A DNA stretch of 64,000 bases from Periplaneta americana (Eukaryota > Arthropoda > Insecta > Blattodea > Blattidae). The stretch lies in the NCBI RefSeq assembly GCF_040183065.1, contig NC_091123.1, positions 109,218,821-109,282,820 on the forward strand. The letters are read 5' to 3'. A model generated the notes under the pieces. It saw only the letters and a list, made by a program, of their open reading frames with translations. It had not been told where the DNA came from and ran no database searches. Made by a program: the position numbers and the translations under genes. Shown here one piece after another: positions 11,509 through 22,490 of this stretch. The first letter of the stretch is position 1; each line of letters begins with the position of its first letter.

Positions 11509-12048
11509 TCAGTATTGGTTTACCTTCCTAAGATGTACTTCCCTCTTCACTCTGCAATGTGCAGCTAGCGTATCTAAATCATCTCTAATTCTAGTTTCTT
11601 CCATACCTCTTTCCTTACAAAAGTATTTATACAGTTCATACAAGCTCTCTCTCGTAGGTAAGCCTTCATTCCTTAATTTTATTTCATAATATTCTTTTGA
11701 CGTACCTTCAAAACTATTAAATTTAGAAATAAAAAAGATAGCCAAATAATTTCTAACTAAGTCAAATATGTTATTATCTGTGAGTCTAGACAAAGCGTAC
11801 CTTCCAAACTTGAATTTATTAGTCAGCTCAGTAACTGTACTTTCCCTTAATGCTTCCTTCCTTCTATTTTTTAATTTTGCAATCTTCTCCAGTATTTTAT
11901 TTTCCGTGTATTTGTTTATTATTAAGGGATGTTGACTTTCCTCGTATTTCTCCATACATCTACACTTGTTACTTTCTTCCATGCATAATTTTACATCTAT
12001 AACAAGAAAAAGAAAGAACCATATATACACATACACATACACATACAC
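11509..12048 (-). CDS. Unidentified 179-codon ORF between LINE stop and 3' tail
   Basis: The open frame begins in a TATGTG repeat (MYVYVYVYIW), so a more natural start is the later ATG before EESNKCRCMEKYEES at about 11979. The remainder is protein-like: charged helices (KILEKIAKLKNRRKEALRES), LTDNNIFDLVRNYLAIFF, and an end with ELYKYFCKERGMEETRIRDD. I recognise no family. The related copy at 1-1450 has no such ORF after its knuckle stop. It may be an extra domain of this LINE, a separate insertion, or captured sequence. Coding status is unproven. Confidence 0.4.
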   Translation of the reverse strand: MYVYVYVYIWFFLFLVIDVKLCMEESNKCRCMEKYEESQHPLIINKYTENKILEKIAKLKNRRKEALRESTVTELTNKFKFGRYALSRLTDNNIFDLVRNYLAIFFISKFNSFEGTSKEYYEIKLRNEGLPTRESLYELYKYFCKERGMEETRIRDDLDTLAAHCRVKREVHLRKVNQY

Positions 12049-12080
12049 TACAATTGTTTCACTATTTATTTATATATTTC

Positions 12081-12413
12081 TTAATTACTTTCGTTCACAT
12101 CTATTTCCTTTATTCTATCCATTCTAATTTTTTTAACCAAAAAAAGATATAAACCTAATTGCTTTTGCAATTTTATGTTATTAATGTTCATGAGCTTTTT
12201 TATAGCTATTTCTTTATTTATTTGAAGGAATTTTTCTTTTATAAATTTCTTACGTATATCTTCAGTATTTTGACACTCAAGAACAATGTGAATGTCATCT
12301 TCTCTCCTTCCACACAATGGGCATGTGCCTTGAGGTATATTGCCTCTATTATTTCTTAATTTCCAAATCCCCAGTCTAAACCAAGCTAGTCCAAATCTTT
12401 CCTTCATATTCAC
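12081..12413 (-). pseudogene. LINE terminal zinc-knuckle region
   Basis: A 110-codon frame with RLGIWKLRNNRGN, then CPLCG at the start of a C-x2-C-x8-H-x4-C knuckle (CPLCGRREDDIHIVLEC), then a Lys-rich end and a stop. All four metal ligands are present here, unlike the left-edge copy. The C-terminal end coincides with the stop in the other copy, so this is probably the true end of the polyprotein. Confidence 0.75.
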
Positions 12414-12456
12414 ATTTTCTATATATGTACTCCTTCCCCATATTTTTTTATATTCA

Positions 12457-12765
12457 TTAAAAAAATATTAGGGATCGCATTTCATTGTTACTACTGAAAT
12501 CATTTTGCCTAGTTATATTTTTACATCTTGATTTAATTAGATTTAGGCTTGCTGACATATTTCTTGTAGCTAAACTATTCCATAACCACCCTAGCCCAAT
12601 TTTAAAGATGTAATTTTTAATATTCATTATTGCTTTATTTGTCGTATTATCAATTTGATTTAGTAAATATTGTTTCATCAACTTATTTTGCTCACTTTGG
12701 AGTCTTTTAATTAAGTATTTTGTGCTTCTGACTAATATTGTGCTCATGATACTATCCATTCCCAT
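12457..12765 (-). pseudogene. LINE post-RT region
   Basis: A 102-codon frame downstream of the RT. GMDSIMSTILVRSTKYLIKR and IGLGWLWNSLATRNM are the counterparts of MGTDSSLGIILERKIKYLG and LGLNWLWREL readable out of frame at 426-620 in the left-edge copy. This shows the segment is part of the same polyprotein and is separated only by frameshifts. Confidence 0.65.
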
Positions 12766-12807
12766 TTCTATTCTAGCAGCATTATTTGAAGAATTTGAAC
12801 TAATATT

Positions 12808-14532
12808 TTATACTTTTTTACAATAAGTTGCTCTTATTCTATTTAATTTCATTATAGCTTTATCTTCTAATCCCCATATCTCACATCCATATAATAATCT
12901 AGCTTCAACCGTAGTGAAATAAATTCTATTAAGCATATTAACCTTGATGTTGGGCAATTTATACATAGTACAGTCTATAATCTTTACAGTTTCCCTACCA
13001 ACATTATATATATTATTTATGTGATAAGACCATTCTCCTTTGTAGTTTATATTTATTCCGAGGTATCTTAAGTTCGTCGTCGTTTTTAAGTTAAATTCAT
13101 TGATAAGTATATTTTCAGACATTGATCGTTTACACCCCTGTTTACATATTAACAGTTTTGTTTTATCTTTGTTTAACTTCAGGTCCCAGTTTAAGCAATA
13201 ATTTTCCATAGTGTTTAATAATTTCCTCATACCTGTTTCCGTTGTTGACAATAGAAGTGTATCGTCAACAAATTGCAATGCAGGTGCTTGCACATTCCCA
13301 AGAGTAGGCCAGTGCCCACAGTTATTCTCTATGCCGTCAGCTAAATCATTTACGTAACATATATACAGTAAACCGCTGAGTGCTGATCCTTGATTTATTC
13401 TATTAGTCATGGGAATTTCACATTCGCTGTCTGCCCCCGTTACCTCATTTATTATAATGCAAGCATTTTCATACATCGCCTTTATATTTTTAATGAAACT
13501 ACTACTCAGACCGATCTTCGCCAATTTAAAAAACAGTTTATTTCTATTTATAAAATCAAAAGCCTTTGATATGTCAACAAGGCAGCAATATAATTTCCCT
13601 CTCTTGTATTTAGTGTATTTGTTTATTAATTCATTAACTAATATTAAGCTATCTACAGTCGATGTTCCTTTTTTATATCCGAATTGTAAGTTGTTAATAA
13701 TATTATGTTTAACCAGCCAATTTGCAAGTCTCTGTGCAATCAGGCTTATATATAGTTTACTAAGGCTGGATAATATAGAGATACCTCGATAGTTTCCAGG
13801 GTTATTCCTATCGCCTGTTCCTTTATAAATTGTAATTATTTTTGCACAAGCCCAATTTGCTGGATAATAGTTAGAATTTTTTATTTTATTAAATAGTTTT
13901 AATATCATTTGTTGATATTTGTTTTTTGTCATCATTTTCTTCCAGAAAATTGTTGGTATTTCATCGCTACCCGCCCCATTGTTCTTTGCTTTTTTTATTA
14001 CTACTTGTAGTTCTTTAATTTTAAAATCACAATCTAAGTCATTGTTATATTTATTCATTGGTCCTATAAAGCTTAATTCTCTATTTATATCCCCTTTATT
14101 ATATATATTATAGAAATATTCCCTCCATTTAATCTTATCAATTTTTTTGTTTGAGCTAGCATTTAATTTAGTGCTTTTTAGATATTTCCAAACTTCATTT
14201 ATGTTATTGTTATTTATCCAATTATTTAATTTTTTGGATTCATTCATAAGGAAACTTTGTTTTTTGTTAATTATCAAGTCTTTATAATTTTTTCTTTTGT
14301 CTATATAGTCCTGTTTCTCCTCTTCTCTTTGTGTCTTTTTCCAACGATTAAATTTTTTAAATAAATTAGTTCTTTCCTCCTTACATTCGTCATCAAACCA
14401 TGTTTTAATTTTTGCATGCACATACTTTGTTTCGTCTCGAATCATGTCGATGCCCGCGTTTTTTACAATTTTATATAATAACTCCATGGCATTTTTTATC
14501 TTATTTTTATCACAAAAAAACTCAAAACCCAC
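12808..14532 (-). pseudogene. LINE reverse transcriptase, palm largely intact
   Basis: The longest ORF in the window, 574 codons. From its ATG: a basic linker with WRE-F-IYNKG (136-147), GSDEIPTIFWK (188-198), NYRGISILSS (247-256), GYKKGTSTVDS (285-295), motif A LVDISKAFDF (318-327), NQGSALSGLLY (380-390), and the catalytic box FVDD at 421-424. Most non-LTR elements have F/YADD, so the Val is unusual. The thumb follows with LRYLGININYKGEW (488-501). The ORF starts inside the endonuclease-RT linker only because of an upstream frameshift. It ends at residue 574 where the knuckle part shifts frame. Confidence 0.88.
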
Positions 14533-14794
14533 ACTTAATATTTCACATATTTTGCTATTTAACCTAATAAAATTTTTTTTTCCTTATAATTTTCCCATAT
14601 ATACTGTCGTTTTTTAGTATTATTTATATTTATCTTCTCCAAGAGATTATTTTTCATTTTGCTAATATTTACTTCATTTAAAATTTCAAATTGCATATTG
14701 ATAATAAGACTAAGATGGTGACTATAGCTAGTCATATCTAACTTAAAGCTTTCTATTAATTCTAGTATATCATATGAACATAGACCTAAGTCAA

Positions 14795-15466
14795 TTACAC
14801 TGCTTCCATTTTTAGAAATATATGTGAAGTTATCAGATCTACCGCAGCCGAAATTTCCATTAAGGATATATAAATTATTTTCATTAATTTCCTACCTTCA
14901 TTATTTATATGTTTATCCATACTTCTTCTTTCTATATTAATGTTATCAAGTATATTTTCTAGTGGATTATGATAATTACTGTTTAATTCTCCTATGCGCG
15001 CGTTAAAATCCCCAAAAATTATATACTTAATGTTTCCTACATTTCCCGCAAACGATTCCATTTCCTGACTTAACTTAACGAAAATCTCATTATTATGATA
15101 TTTTGAATTATGTGGAGGGTTATAAACCACTCCTATCATAATTTTTAGATCGTTCTTACACAAATCAATCTGTAACCATACGACATTCTTTATCTTTGAT
15201 TTTTTTATAGTAACAATATTTTTCCATTCCTCCTTAATAATTACTGCTATTCCTCCTTGCTCCCTTCCAAATTTATGGTTTCTACAACCTTCCACCAACC
15301 AGCAACAGTAACCATTTATATTTAATACAAATTTATTGGGAAGCCACGTTTCCACTAGTAATATCAAGTCATTATTACCTAATATATTAACCAATTCTTT
15401 TCCTTCAATTTTATTTCTTAAGCCTTCTACATTGTTGAACAATATTCTCAACGTATGACTACCCAC
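14795..15466 (-). pseudogene. LINE endonuclease domain (exonuclease/endonuclease/phosphatase fold)
   Basis: The 223-codon frame carries a start with RILFNNVEGLRNKI, the conserved catalytic Glu in VETWLP (Glu39), GGIAVIIKEE at 71-80, VYNPPHNSKYH at 114-124 and GDFNARIGE at 152-160, where the Asp and Asn are catalytic in this family. The enzyme nicks target DNA to prime reverse transcription. The reading frame changes near codon 200. The closing SYSHHLSL, whose His residues correspond to the SDH motif, appears in a shifted frame near 14725. Not functional as it stands. Confidence 0.8.
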
Positions 15467-15472
15467 ATCTAG

Positions 15473-16285
15473 CTAGATATTATTCTTTCTGATTGGTGGG
15501 AAGTTTAATTGATATTGATGCCTTCCCCTTAATTGATAATTATGATCTGTATTTAGCATAGCCTTGGTTTTTGATTGATCTGTTTTAGCTCTAAGAATTT
15601 CTCTATTTGCAAATTTACCTCTTAAGACATCCCCATTACTAGCACTCTCCTCAGCTGCCGACACACTTCTGGATCTCCCCATAGTAGACTCCACCTGTCC
15701 TCTTGATCGCCTCATATCTCCAATCATGCTGCTCCCCTCCATTTGCCCCTCAGCACTGGCTCCTTCGTGTTCTCTTGGCTTGTCAGCTGTTTCCACGTGA
15801 TGTCTTCCCCCTTCGTTAATATATCTTCCCTCATGAGTAGTGTTGTTCTCGATGTCCGCCTTACTAAAGAAGGCTCTAATATCCCCATCTTTGGATGGCC
15901 CAGATAATCTTCTACCGTTGTTTTCCGCCAGCTCACTCCTGCGTGTAGAATCCCCTGCTTGCTCGCTCCTTTCCAAACTTATAGATTTTCTGCCATTTGA
16001 TATACTTCTACTCCTCCATGTTCGTTGAGGTGATGCAGATCTGTTTCTATATGTCATATTTTTATTTCGACCATGTTCATTATTTTCTTTCATTATATCT
16101 TCTACGCTGTGCCGCTTGAAGAATTCCATATCAAATATGTTCCCATTTATCCTCAATTTATCTTTTATCATTACCGCTCTCAAACCTTTTTTCCTCGCCT
16201 CTTTTAGTATCAGTATTAATTTCTTTCTAGTATCCCTAATCTCCTTCGTATAATCATTATCAATATTTATTCTTGATCCCCGCAG
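15473..16285 (-). pseudogene. LINE ORF1, 5'-truncated, L1-ORF1-like domain plus RS-rich tail
   Basis: The open frame has an ATG at 16183, but the same frame remains open and protein-like to about 16285, reading NDYTKEIRDTRKKLILILKE then ARKKGLRAV. That segment followed by KDKLRINGNIFDMEF resembles the C-terminal domain of L1-type ORF1 proteins (Transposase_22 group), which bind element RNA. The following ~180 residues are rich in Arg and Ser (RSRSIS, RSEQ, RSRGQ), likely disordered and nucleic-acid binding. The frame stops just before the endonuclease ORF, separated by about 7 bases. The N-terminus is missing because of the 5' truncation. Confidence 0.65.
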
Positions 16286-16290
16286 TCGCA

Positions 16291-16777
16291 GTGATCATTA
16301 AATTACAAGTGGCTTATCTTATTTGTGTGCGTCAGTGTATTGAAAAGCATTACAACCTTTCTGCCGTCTCCATTCCTCCCCACCACAAATGTGATGTAAT
16401 ACAGAGACAGATATAAGATAATTATAAGATCTGTAAATTGATTTGAAGCTGTGTTGACATAAATTTCACGTAATTTTATGTCTATATGTGCTTTCACTTC
16501 AATTTCAGAGACAGTTGACGATAAATAAGGAATTCCCTTGTTTCCAGTGTGAACCAATTGTGGTGTTATTGTGAGCCAAACTTTCTCTCTGTATCGGTCG
16601 TACCAAAGGATCATATATAGGTATACGTAGACCTATATGATTTAATTTATATTGGGAAAATTTTTACCTCTTGACCGCTGTACGCTCGCTTACTTCATCC
16701 CCCCCCCCTTTTTTAATGTGACTTGAGAAATTATACATATCCAAAAAAATTCAGAACACATTTTTAAATGTTTATTT
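16291..16777. other. Spacer with a short poly-C run
   Basis: Nothing recognisable; a run of ten C lies near 16700. Confidence 0.5.
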
Positions 16778-16930
16778 TACAACGCTTTATCAACTACTAT
16801 GGTTATATAGCGTCAGAAAATCTCGGAAAAAACCTCTATCAGGTAACTTGTCCCAACCACGATTTGAACCCGAATCCGATCGTTTCATGGTCAGGCATGC
16901 TAACTGTTACTCCACACTAGTGGCGTTCAG
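16778..16930 (-). mobile_element. SINE family A, antisense, internally deleted
   Basis: From the left: the shared 3' tail (ACAACGCTTTATCAACTACT then TTATATAGCGTC), then CCTCTATCAGGTAACTTGTC and the antisense B-box region (GATTTGAACCCG), ending near CCACACTAGTGG. Compared with the copies at 34.2 and 35.7 kb, the central ~75 bp is missing. Confidence 0.75.
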
Positions 16931-18065
16931 GGCATATTAATTATGTTATTTTTATAACATATACATATATTGTATAATTTCGCGGTAAGTCATTATTTAA
17001 CATAATAATATTCTCAGAGACACATATTTTAGAGATTAAAAGATCTCCTCAGCGAATTACAAAAATCTAGTGACTCTTTTTGCTCGTAACCTTGTGGCTA
17101 ACCAAGCCTCACAGTACTGATGTGGAACGACTCGTGGGCTCAGATACCTCCATGAAGAGCACAAAACGTGCTAGAATGAGTGCTGAAACCGAGAACCTTT
17201 ATTTCTTTGTTCACTATAACATGCCACCCCTGGCGTCGGTACCTTTGATGTAACAGGACTAATTTCAATGACCTTGAAACCAGTTTGAGCGTGAGATTAT
17301 GCTTTCTCCCAGGAGTTGGCACTGACATCACACCAGTTAGCAGTCGACACAGCGAAAATATAACACATAGTACATTATGGTACATTATGTACTCAAATAA
17401 AATAAATTGGACCAATGAAATAATAAATCCGCCATTAACTGTAATGTCTAGAGTTCCTTTATAACGAGAGTTGAGATGTTAACCCCATCAACAATTAAAA
17501 TATGTAATGATTTGATAGCGCTGAAAATGGAAAAACAAAACTCCTATGAGAAGTAAAACCGCATTACCTATATTATATTGTATACAAATATTAAACGAAT
17601 TTGATACATAATTTTATAATGTATTTTGTTATTTTATGTTATTTTATAACGTAATTTATTATATATAAAACATGAAAAAATTTAATATTCATCTTACGAT
17701 GTTTGGTGACATATACACGTCCGTTGATGTGACATATTAATGAATTCATAAAAAAATTATTACAACTAGTTTGTCTCTGAGAAATAAGGAAAAGCTGTTA
17801 ACTTGAATTTATATGAAGCAAAACGTTACTGGATTATGCAGTAAGGTGGGCTATGTTTGGATCCTGTGTCTCAACTCTTATATTCAATTATTATCTTAGC
17901 ATATGCTTGATGACACTAACCTCTAGCACTTGAAAGTGGAACTAAACGCCAGCGCACAGAGAAACAAAACAAGAAAATTCGCTCAGTGGCCATTCTTTAT
18001 AATCCCTATTCGCTGGTAGACCTTATGTAGCTGCTCCTTGTGATTATCTCTCTGTTTTGTGCTGA
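16931..18065. other. AT-rich spacer; nothing recognised
   Basis: A somewhat more GC-balanced patch lies at 17050-17350 with a minus-strand ORF, but no family could be assigned. Confidence 0.45.
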
Positions 18066-18420
18066 CGAGCAGTCTGTTCCTATGCTGCAAGTTCGAACAG
18101 CAATATCTGTTTTAAAACACAAGTTCGAAAAGATACCTGTACCCATGACTCTTTCTTTCAATTTAAACACAATAGAGGAAAATCTGAATAGAGATGGCTC
18201 TCAAAGACCTTGCAAAATAGAGTCCCTTGTCACGAGGGACTCCATTGCATAAGATCTCTTTGCTACTAGTCTTAAATATTTAAACAAGTGAACTATAATG
18301 CAGCTAAATTCATAGAGAATTGACAGTGAATGTCTTTCTAGGTGCTTATTTGTGTGTGTTAACCAAAAATGTGCTAAAAAAAATTTAAGATAATTTATTA
18401 CTGATGAACTATTAAATTAC

Positions 18421-18595
18421 TTACTTGCAAATGGCCTTTAAGGAACTCGGAGGTTCATTGCCGTCCTCACATAAGCCCGCCATCGGTCCCTATTCTGAAC
18501 AAGATTAATCCTGTCCCTACCATCATATCCCACTTCCCTCAAATCTATTTTAATATTATCCTCCCATTTACGCCTTGGCCTCCCCAAAAGTACAT
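18421..18595 (-). mobile_element. TAAG-tailed LINE, copy 4 (3' end, antisense)
   Basis: This starts with TTACTTACTTGC and continues with GGAACTCGGAGGTTCATTGC, the antisense of the family ending MNLRVP plus stop. It reads back only through the WEDNIKIDLREVGYDG segment. It is strongly 5' truncated, as expected for target-primed insertion. Confidence 0.85.
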
Positions 18596-18993
18596 ATAAC
18601 TTGCGGAAAAGTGACAAAACACAACTGCAAGTAAATAAAATGAGATTATAGTTGCGAACAAAAAGAAATATTCCTTTAACATGGGAGAATATCCTAAAAT
18701 ATTGCACTGAGAAAATGTTGCTGAAGAAACTACATTCCTCAGATGAATTTATTTCAATAAGGTAATGTGCTTTCAGTGTAGAAGTTCTAATTTCATTAAA
18801 TTAATCAATATCAGTAATGAGAACTGTTAACTATTGACAATGATAGCTAAAAATATGTTTATTTAGTAAAGAATGTTTATTCATTCTGCAAGAAACTCAA
18901 GTTTATTGGTGGACAACCCAAGTTTGGAAGATCTTTGAGAGCCATCAATATTCAGATTTTCTTCTATTGTGTTTAAATTGAATGAAAGAGTTA

Positions 18994-19607
18994 AGGCCCA
19001 TTCACAATGAAAATTAAACATAAACATAACGTAAGCATAAAACCTTGTGTCCATGTTATTTAATGAAAGCAATCACAATGAATTACATAAGCATAAACTT
19101 AATCTTAATCATAAGACGTTAACATGAAAGTTTCCAAACTCCAAACTTTCATGCTTATGTTTATGCGATTTGGAAACAGTACACAAGCGGAAAGCGTGTT
19201 TTCACTTTTTGTTTAACATCTCATGGGCTTTGCCTACAGGCAATATTTTGATCTATTGGCCGTGATGATAGCTAGGCGCATAACATGGAATCATATGACG
19301 AAAAGTTGATTATTTTACATCTCCGTTTCTTTGATTTCAAGTATTGAAAGCCATATACTGATGCCATTGTAGTTATTAGAAACATAAATTGAATAGCTAC
19401 CCTCGTCAGTCATTGTGCAATTCTCCATTTTTATGTAATAAATTCTGTAGTTTTGTTGATTCGGTATGTTTGTTTCCACACACGTGTTATGTTTACGTTA
19501 TGTTTAATTTTCATTGTGAATGGGCCTTGGCTACTTAAGTTTGTGGCATATGTTTATGTGCTTATGTTAATTTTACGTTATGTTTAATTTTCATTGTGAA
19601 TGAGCCT
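18994..19607. mobile_element. MITE with TTA duplication, PIF/Harbinger-like
   Basis: The ends are AGGCCCATTCACAATGAAAA (left) and its near-perfect inverted partner on the right (reverse complement AGGCTCATTCACAATGAAAA). They continue inverted through ATTAAACATAA. TTA flanks both sides (18991-18993 and 19608-19610). A 3-bp TTA/TAA duplication is the hallmark of PIF/Harbinger elements. Inside are further words such as CATAAGCATAAA and TTATGTTTATG in both directions, but no transposase. Length is about 614 bp. Confidence 0.75.
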
Positions 19608-19690
19608 TTACTGGTATCTCTTCGAACTTGTGTTTTAAAACAGATATTGATGTTCGAACTTGTACCATAGGAACAGACTGCCTTTCAATT

Positions 19691-20404
19691 CACAAAATTA
19701 CATTTTGATATAGGCTCTGAATTAATAAAATTATGCCAATCTTTATGGCCGAATTAAACGAAAATTATTTTTTTCAATATAACACTTGTGTTAAAAAAAT
19801 AAGATTTTGTTGACATATCTTGATAATCCTGTTAACAGACGCATAAGGGCCAACAAATAGTTTTACTTCTTATCCTAGAATTTTCGAAATTAACAAATTC
19901 ATAAAATTCTCAATAGGAAACACTCCTACACTTTCAATATTACAAATTCATTGTCAAAAGGTTATGTATCTACGACACCCTTATATATATTGAACAATCT
20001 GACATAAGGAGCCTTTGTCTTTTCTCTCTCTAAACATTTGTTAAGTTTGCTGTAAACACCACTTTCAGATTTTGTTGTTGCATGTTCATAATTTTATTGG
20101 AATTAATGTTACCAGCACAAATACACTATACTTTCTCTTTTAATTTATTCACTTGTAATGTAGAAAAAAATATTCTAAGTACCAGTATGATACTACTGCT
20201 TATTTTCTGTGTCAAAAATGTAAAGTTATGAAATTTTATTTTACATGTAAAGCAGGCTTTAGACTTAACCCCTTTCCGCATAAATCTTACATGAGCAATG
20301 AAGCTTTAAGATGTGGAACAAGTCAAAATTTTACAATATTACAATTACAATTTTTACAAATTTTTATAGTTGTACAATTTAGTAATTTTCTACAATTTTT
20401 ACAA
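19691..20404. other. AT-rich spacer
   Basis: Repeated TACAATTTTTACAATTT words at 20330-20420 form a low-complexity approach to the SINE-like block. Otherwise nothing. Confidence 0.5.
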
Positions 20405-20705
20405 TTTTGTGCAATTTTTTACATTTTGGCGAGATGTAGTGAGATGAGGTGAGGTCCGAGGATTCGCCAAAATATTACCCGGCATTTGCCTTTTGATTGG
20501 GGAAAACCTCGGAAAACCCCAACCAGGTAATCAAATCAAAGGGGTTGATGCCAAGGACTCGCCATAGACTCGCCATAGACCATCCGGCTTCAGTCCCATG
20601 GCTGTGGAAAACCGAAGACCAAAGGGGGATCCAATCCAAGCCCGAACACAGCTCCGGATCAGCAGCCCAGCGAGTCTGCCGACTGAGCTACATCGATGGC
20701 TCTAC
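20405..20705 (-). mobile_element. SINE family B-like element, antisense
   Basis: The right edge is an antisense tRNA-like head: GACTGAGCTACATCGATGGC is the reverse complement of a Pol III A-box region (TAGCTCAGTCGGC). The body contains GGGGAAAACCTCGGAAAACC, CCAACCAGGTAATC and GATTCGCCA, which are also in the 49.6-kb and 60.8-kb copies. The B-box has decayed. Confidence 0.7.
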
Positions 20706-21330
20706 TAAAAGTATACAATACATAGCCAATCAGATTATTAAATTTACAAACGCAAACGATCATTCATCAGTTGAGCTATATGTATAATACAAAACAAGTA
20801 AGTTAATTAAATTTAAGGCATAAGCAATTCAACCAATTGTGATATACAGAAATTGATAACACATATCATGCAAACTACTTCAAATTACAAACACAAACAA
20901 TTTATAAATAGAGCTATATAGATTACTATTCAATTTAAAGCATATACAATTCATCGGCCAAAACTATAGAAATATATACAATACATAGTAGCATACTTTC
21001 ATTAAGCTATACAAATTTGTGCAATTAATATCAAGTAGATTAATTCAATTTATAATCATAAACAATTCATCAGTTGAGCTATACAAACTACTATACAATT
21101 TACAGCATATACAATTCATCAATTGAACTATACAGACTACCATTAAATACAGATTACCATTCAATGCTAAACAAAAATATACAATGCATAGTAAACAGAT
21201 TAAGTCAATATAAAAACATATTTTAGTTGAGCTATATAAAATTGTACATGTCATTTAAGTAGAATAATTCAATTCACAAGCATAAACAATTCATCAATTG
21301 TGTAGAAGGTACGAGTATGTAGAAATTTGG
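20706..21330 (+). repeat. AT-rich degenerate tandem array beside a SINE head
   Basis: Units of roughly 70-80 bp share AATTCATCAGTTGAGCTATA, CTACTATTCAATTTA, CAAGCATAAACAATTC and AAGTAGATTAATTCAATTTA in varying order. A homologous array with the same neighbours occurs at 55834-56510, so this is a dispersed composite repeat rather than local slippage. Confidence 0.7.
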
Positions 21331-21377
21331 TTAATTCTTTTCTGAACCTTTTCCCGTGGTTCTTCAAATCTTTAAGA

Positions 21378-22490
21378 TTGTATTGTATTGTATTGTATTT
21401 ATTAACATTCCATGGCATTCATACATGCTTACAGCTAGAATATGGAACAAGTCAAAAAACTTAATACTATTATAAAATCTTAATTTATAGTCACAGTCTA
21501 GATGAAATATATACAGACAAGATTTACAATATAGTCTACTAGTATAACACATAGTTTTAGTATCAATTTCATGAAGTGTTATTGAATGTCATGAATTCAC
21601 CTACAGAATAGAAGGCGTGAGAAATTAGGTACTTCTTTAATTTGGCCCTAAATAATTTTATGTTTTGAGTTTCATTTTTTATATCAATAGGGAGGCTATT
21701 AAAAATTTTTACTGCCATATAACGCACTCCTTTTTGATAGCACGATAGACTTGCCGATGGAGTATGAAAGTCATTTTTTTGACGTGTATTTATGCTATGA
21801 ACTGTTGAATTAGTTACAAAGTTGTCACGATTACATACGAGGAAGACTATTAATGAAAAGATATACTGACAAGCCATGGGCATTATTTGTAGTTTTTTGA
21901 AAATAGTCCTACACGATTCCCTAGATTTGGCACCTACTATTATTCTAATTACTCTTTTTTGTAATAGAAATATATTGTTACTATCTGTGGAATTTCCCCA
22001 GAATATTATTCCAAAACTCATTACCGAGTGGAAGTATGCAAAGTATATTGTTTTTAAGGTATTGATATTTACTATCTTTTGCATAGATCTAATAGCAAAA
22101 CAAGCTGAATTTAGTTTGGGGGTAATTTCTTTAATATGATTTTTCCAATTTAACACATTATCGATTTTTAAGCCAAGAAATTTGGCTGTTGTTGTTTCTA
22201 ATAGGGATCTATTGTTAATTATTGCACTAGAAATTTGCGACGTTGAATTTGGACAGGATTTAAATTGAATTATGTTAGTTTTGTTACAATTTAATACTAA
22301 TTTATTGACTGAGAACCAGTCACATATTTTGAAGAGAATTTCCTCTGTTGAAGATTGGAATGTGTTGGAGTTATTGGCTGTAATTACTATACTTGTGTCA
22401 TCTGCAAATAATATGGGATGACCTACATCTTTTATAGGGGGGGCAAGATCATTTATAAACACTAGAAAAAGTAGGGGACCTAATATTTAT
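21378..22490 (-). mobile_element. Jockey-like LINE, 5' truncated, AATAC tail
   Basis: On the minus strand it runs from an RT fragment (22462-21569) through about 170 bp of 3' UTR into (AATAC)n, seen on the plus strand as repeated ATTGT at 21378-21400. The 5' cut lies near 22490, just before FINDLAPP. It is the least damaged LINE coding region here apart from 12808-14532. No target duplication was clearly seen. Confidence 0.8.
21569..22462 (-). pseudogene. Jockey-like reverse transcriptase, C-terminal 297 residues
   Basis: The open frame is uninterrupted: FINDLAPPIKD, the catalytic LFADDTS (FADD at residues 19-22), DWFSVNKLVLNCNKTNIIQF (48-67), FLGLKIDNVLNWKNHI (94-109), SVMSFGIIFWG (146-156) and RVIRIIVGAKSRESCR (170-185), ending with the conserved segment that contains GVRYMAVKIFNSLP. 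The order is typical of jockey-type polymerases. The first half of the palm, the fingers and the endonuclease are absent, so it cannot act alone. The intact frame suggests a fairly young insertion. Confidence 0.85.

Larger units (their letters stand above)
11120..16290 (-). mobile_element. Near-complete but frameshifted LINE, 5' truncated in ORF1
   Basis: Reading on the minus strand, the order is ORF1 (16285-15473), apurinic-type endonuclease (15466-14795), reverse transcriptase (14532-12808), two short open pieces ending in a zinc knuckle (12765-12081), an unexplained ORF (12048-11509), and a 3' end with CTTAACTCTGCCAGTATAAA near 11145-11165. The frames line up as one inactivated polyprotein broken by a few frameshifts. 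Candidate breaks lie near 14840, 14570, 12800 and 12430. Sequence between the open pieces still reads as protein in a shifted frame, for example SYSHHLSL near 14725. The 5' cut at about 16285 falls inside ORF1. Possible alternative: the LINE proper ends near 12062 (AAATATATAAATAAATA on the minus strand) and 11120-12055 is a separate insertion. Confidence 0.85.
18066..19690. mobile_element. Inverted-repeat element with two later insertions
   Basis: The left arm (18066-18220) reads CAGTCTGTTCCTATG, then AACACAAGTTCGAAAAGATA, then TTCAATTTAAACACAATAGA and CTCTCAAAGA. The right arm is the same in reverse complement but split: 18935-18990 holds the inner half (TTTGAGAGCCATCAATATTC) and 19611-19688 the outer half (CGAACTTGTGTTTTAAAACA then AGGAACAGACTG). 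The split is caused by the MITE at 18994-19607. A LINE fragment lies between the arms. Total arm length is about 150 bp. The family is unknown to me; it looks like a nonautonomous DNA transposon with long terminal inverted repeats. Confidence 0.7.

Noticed and set aside
13409-13792. Plus-strand ORF of 127 codons opposite the LINE polymerase
   Set aside because: It is the antisense shadow of conserved RT codons and has no motif of its own.
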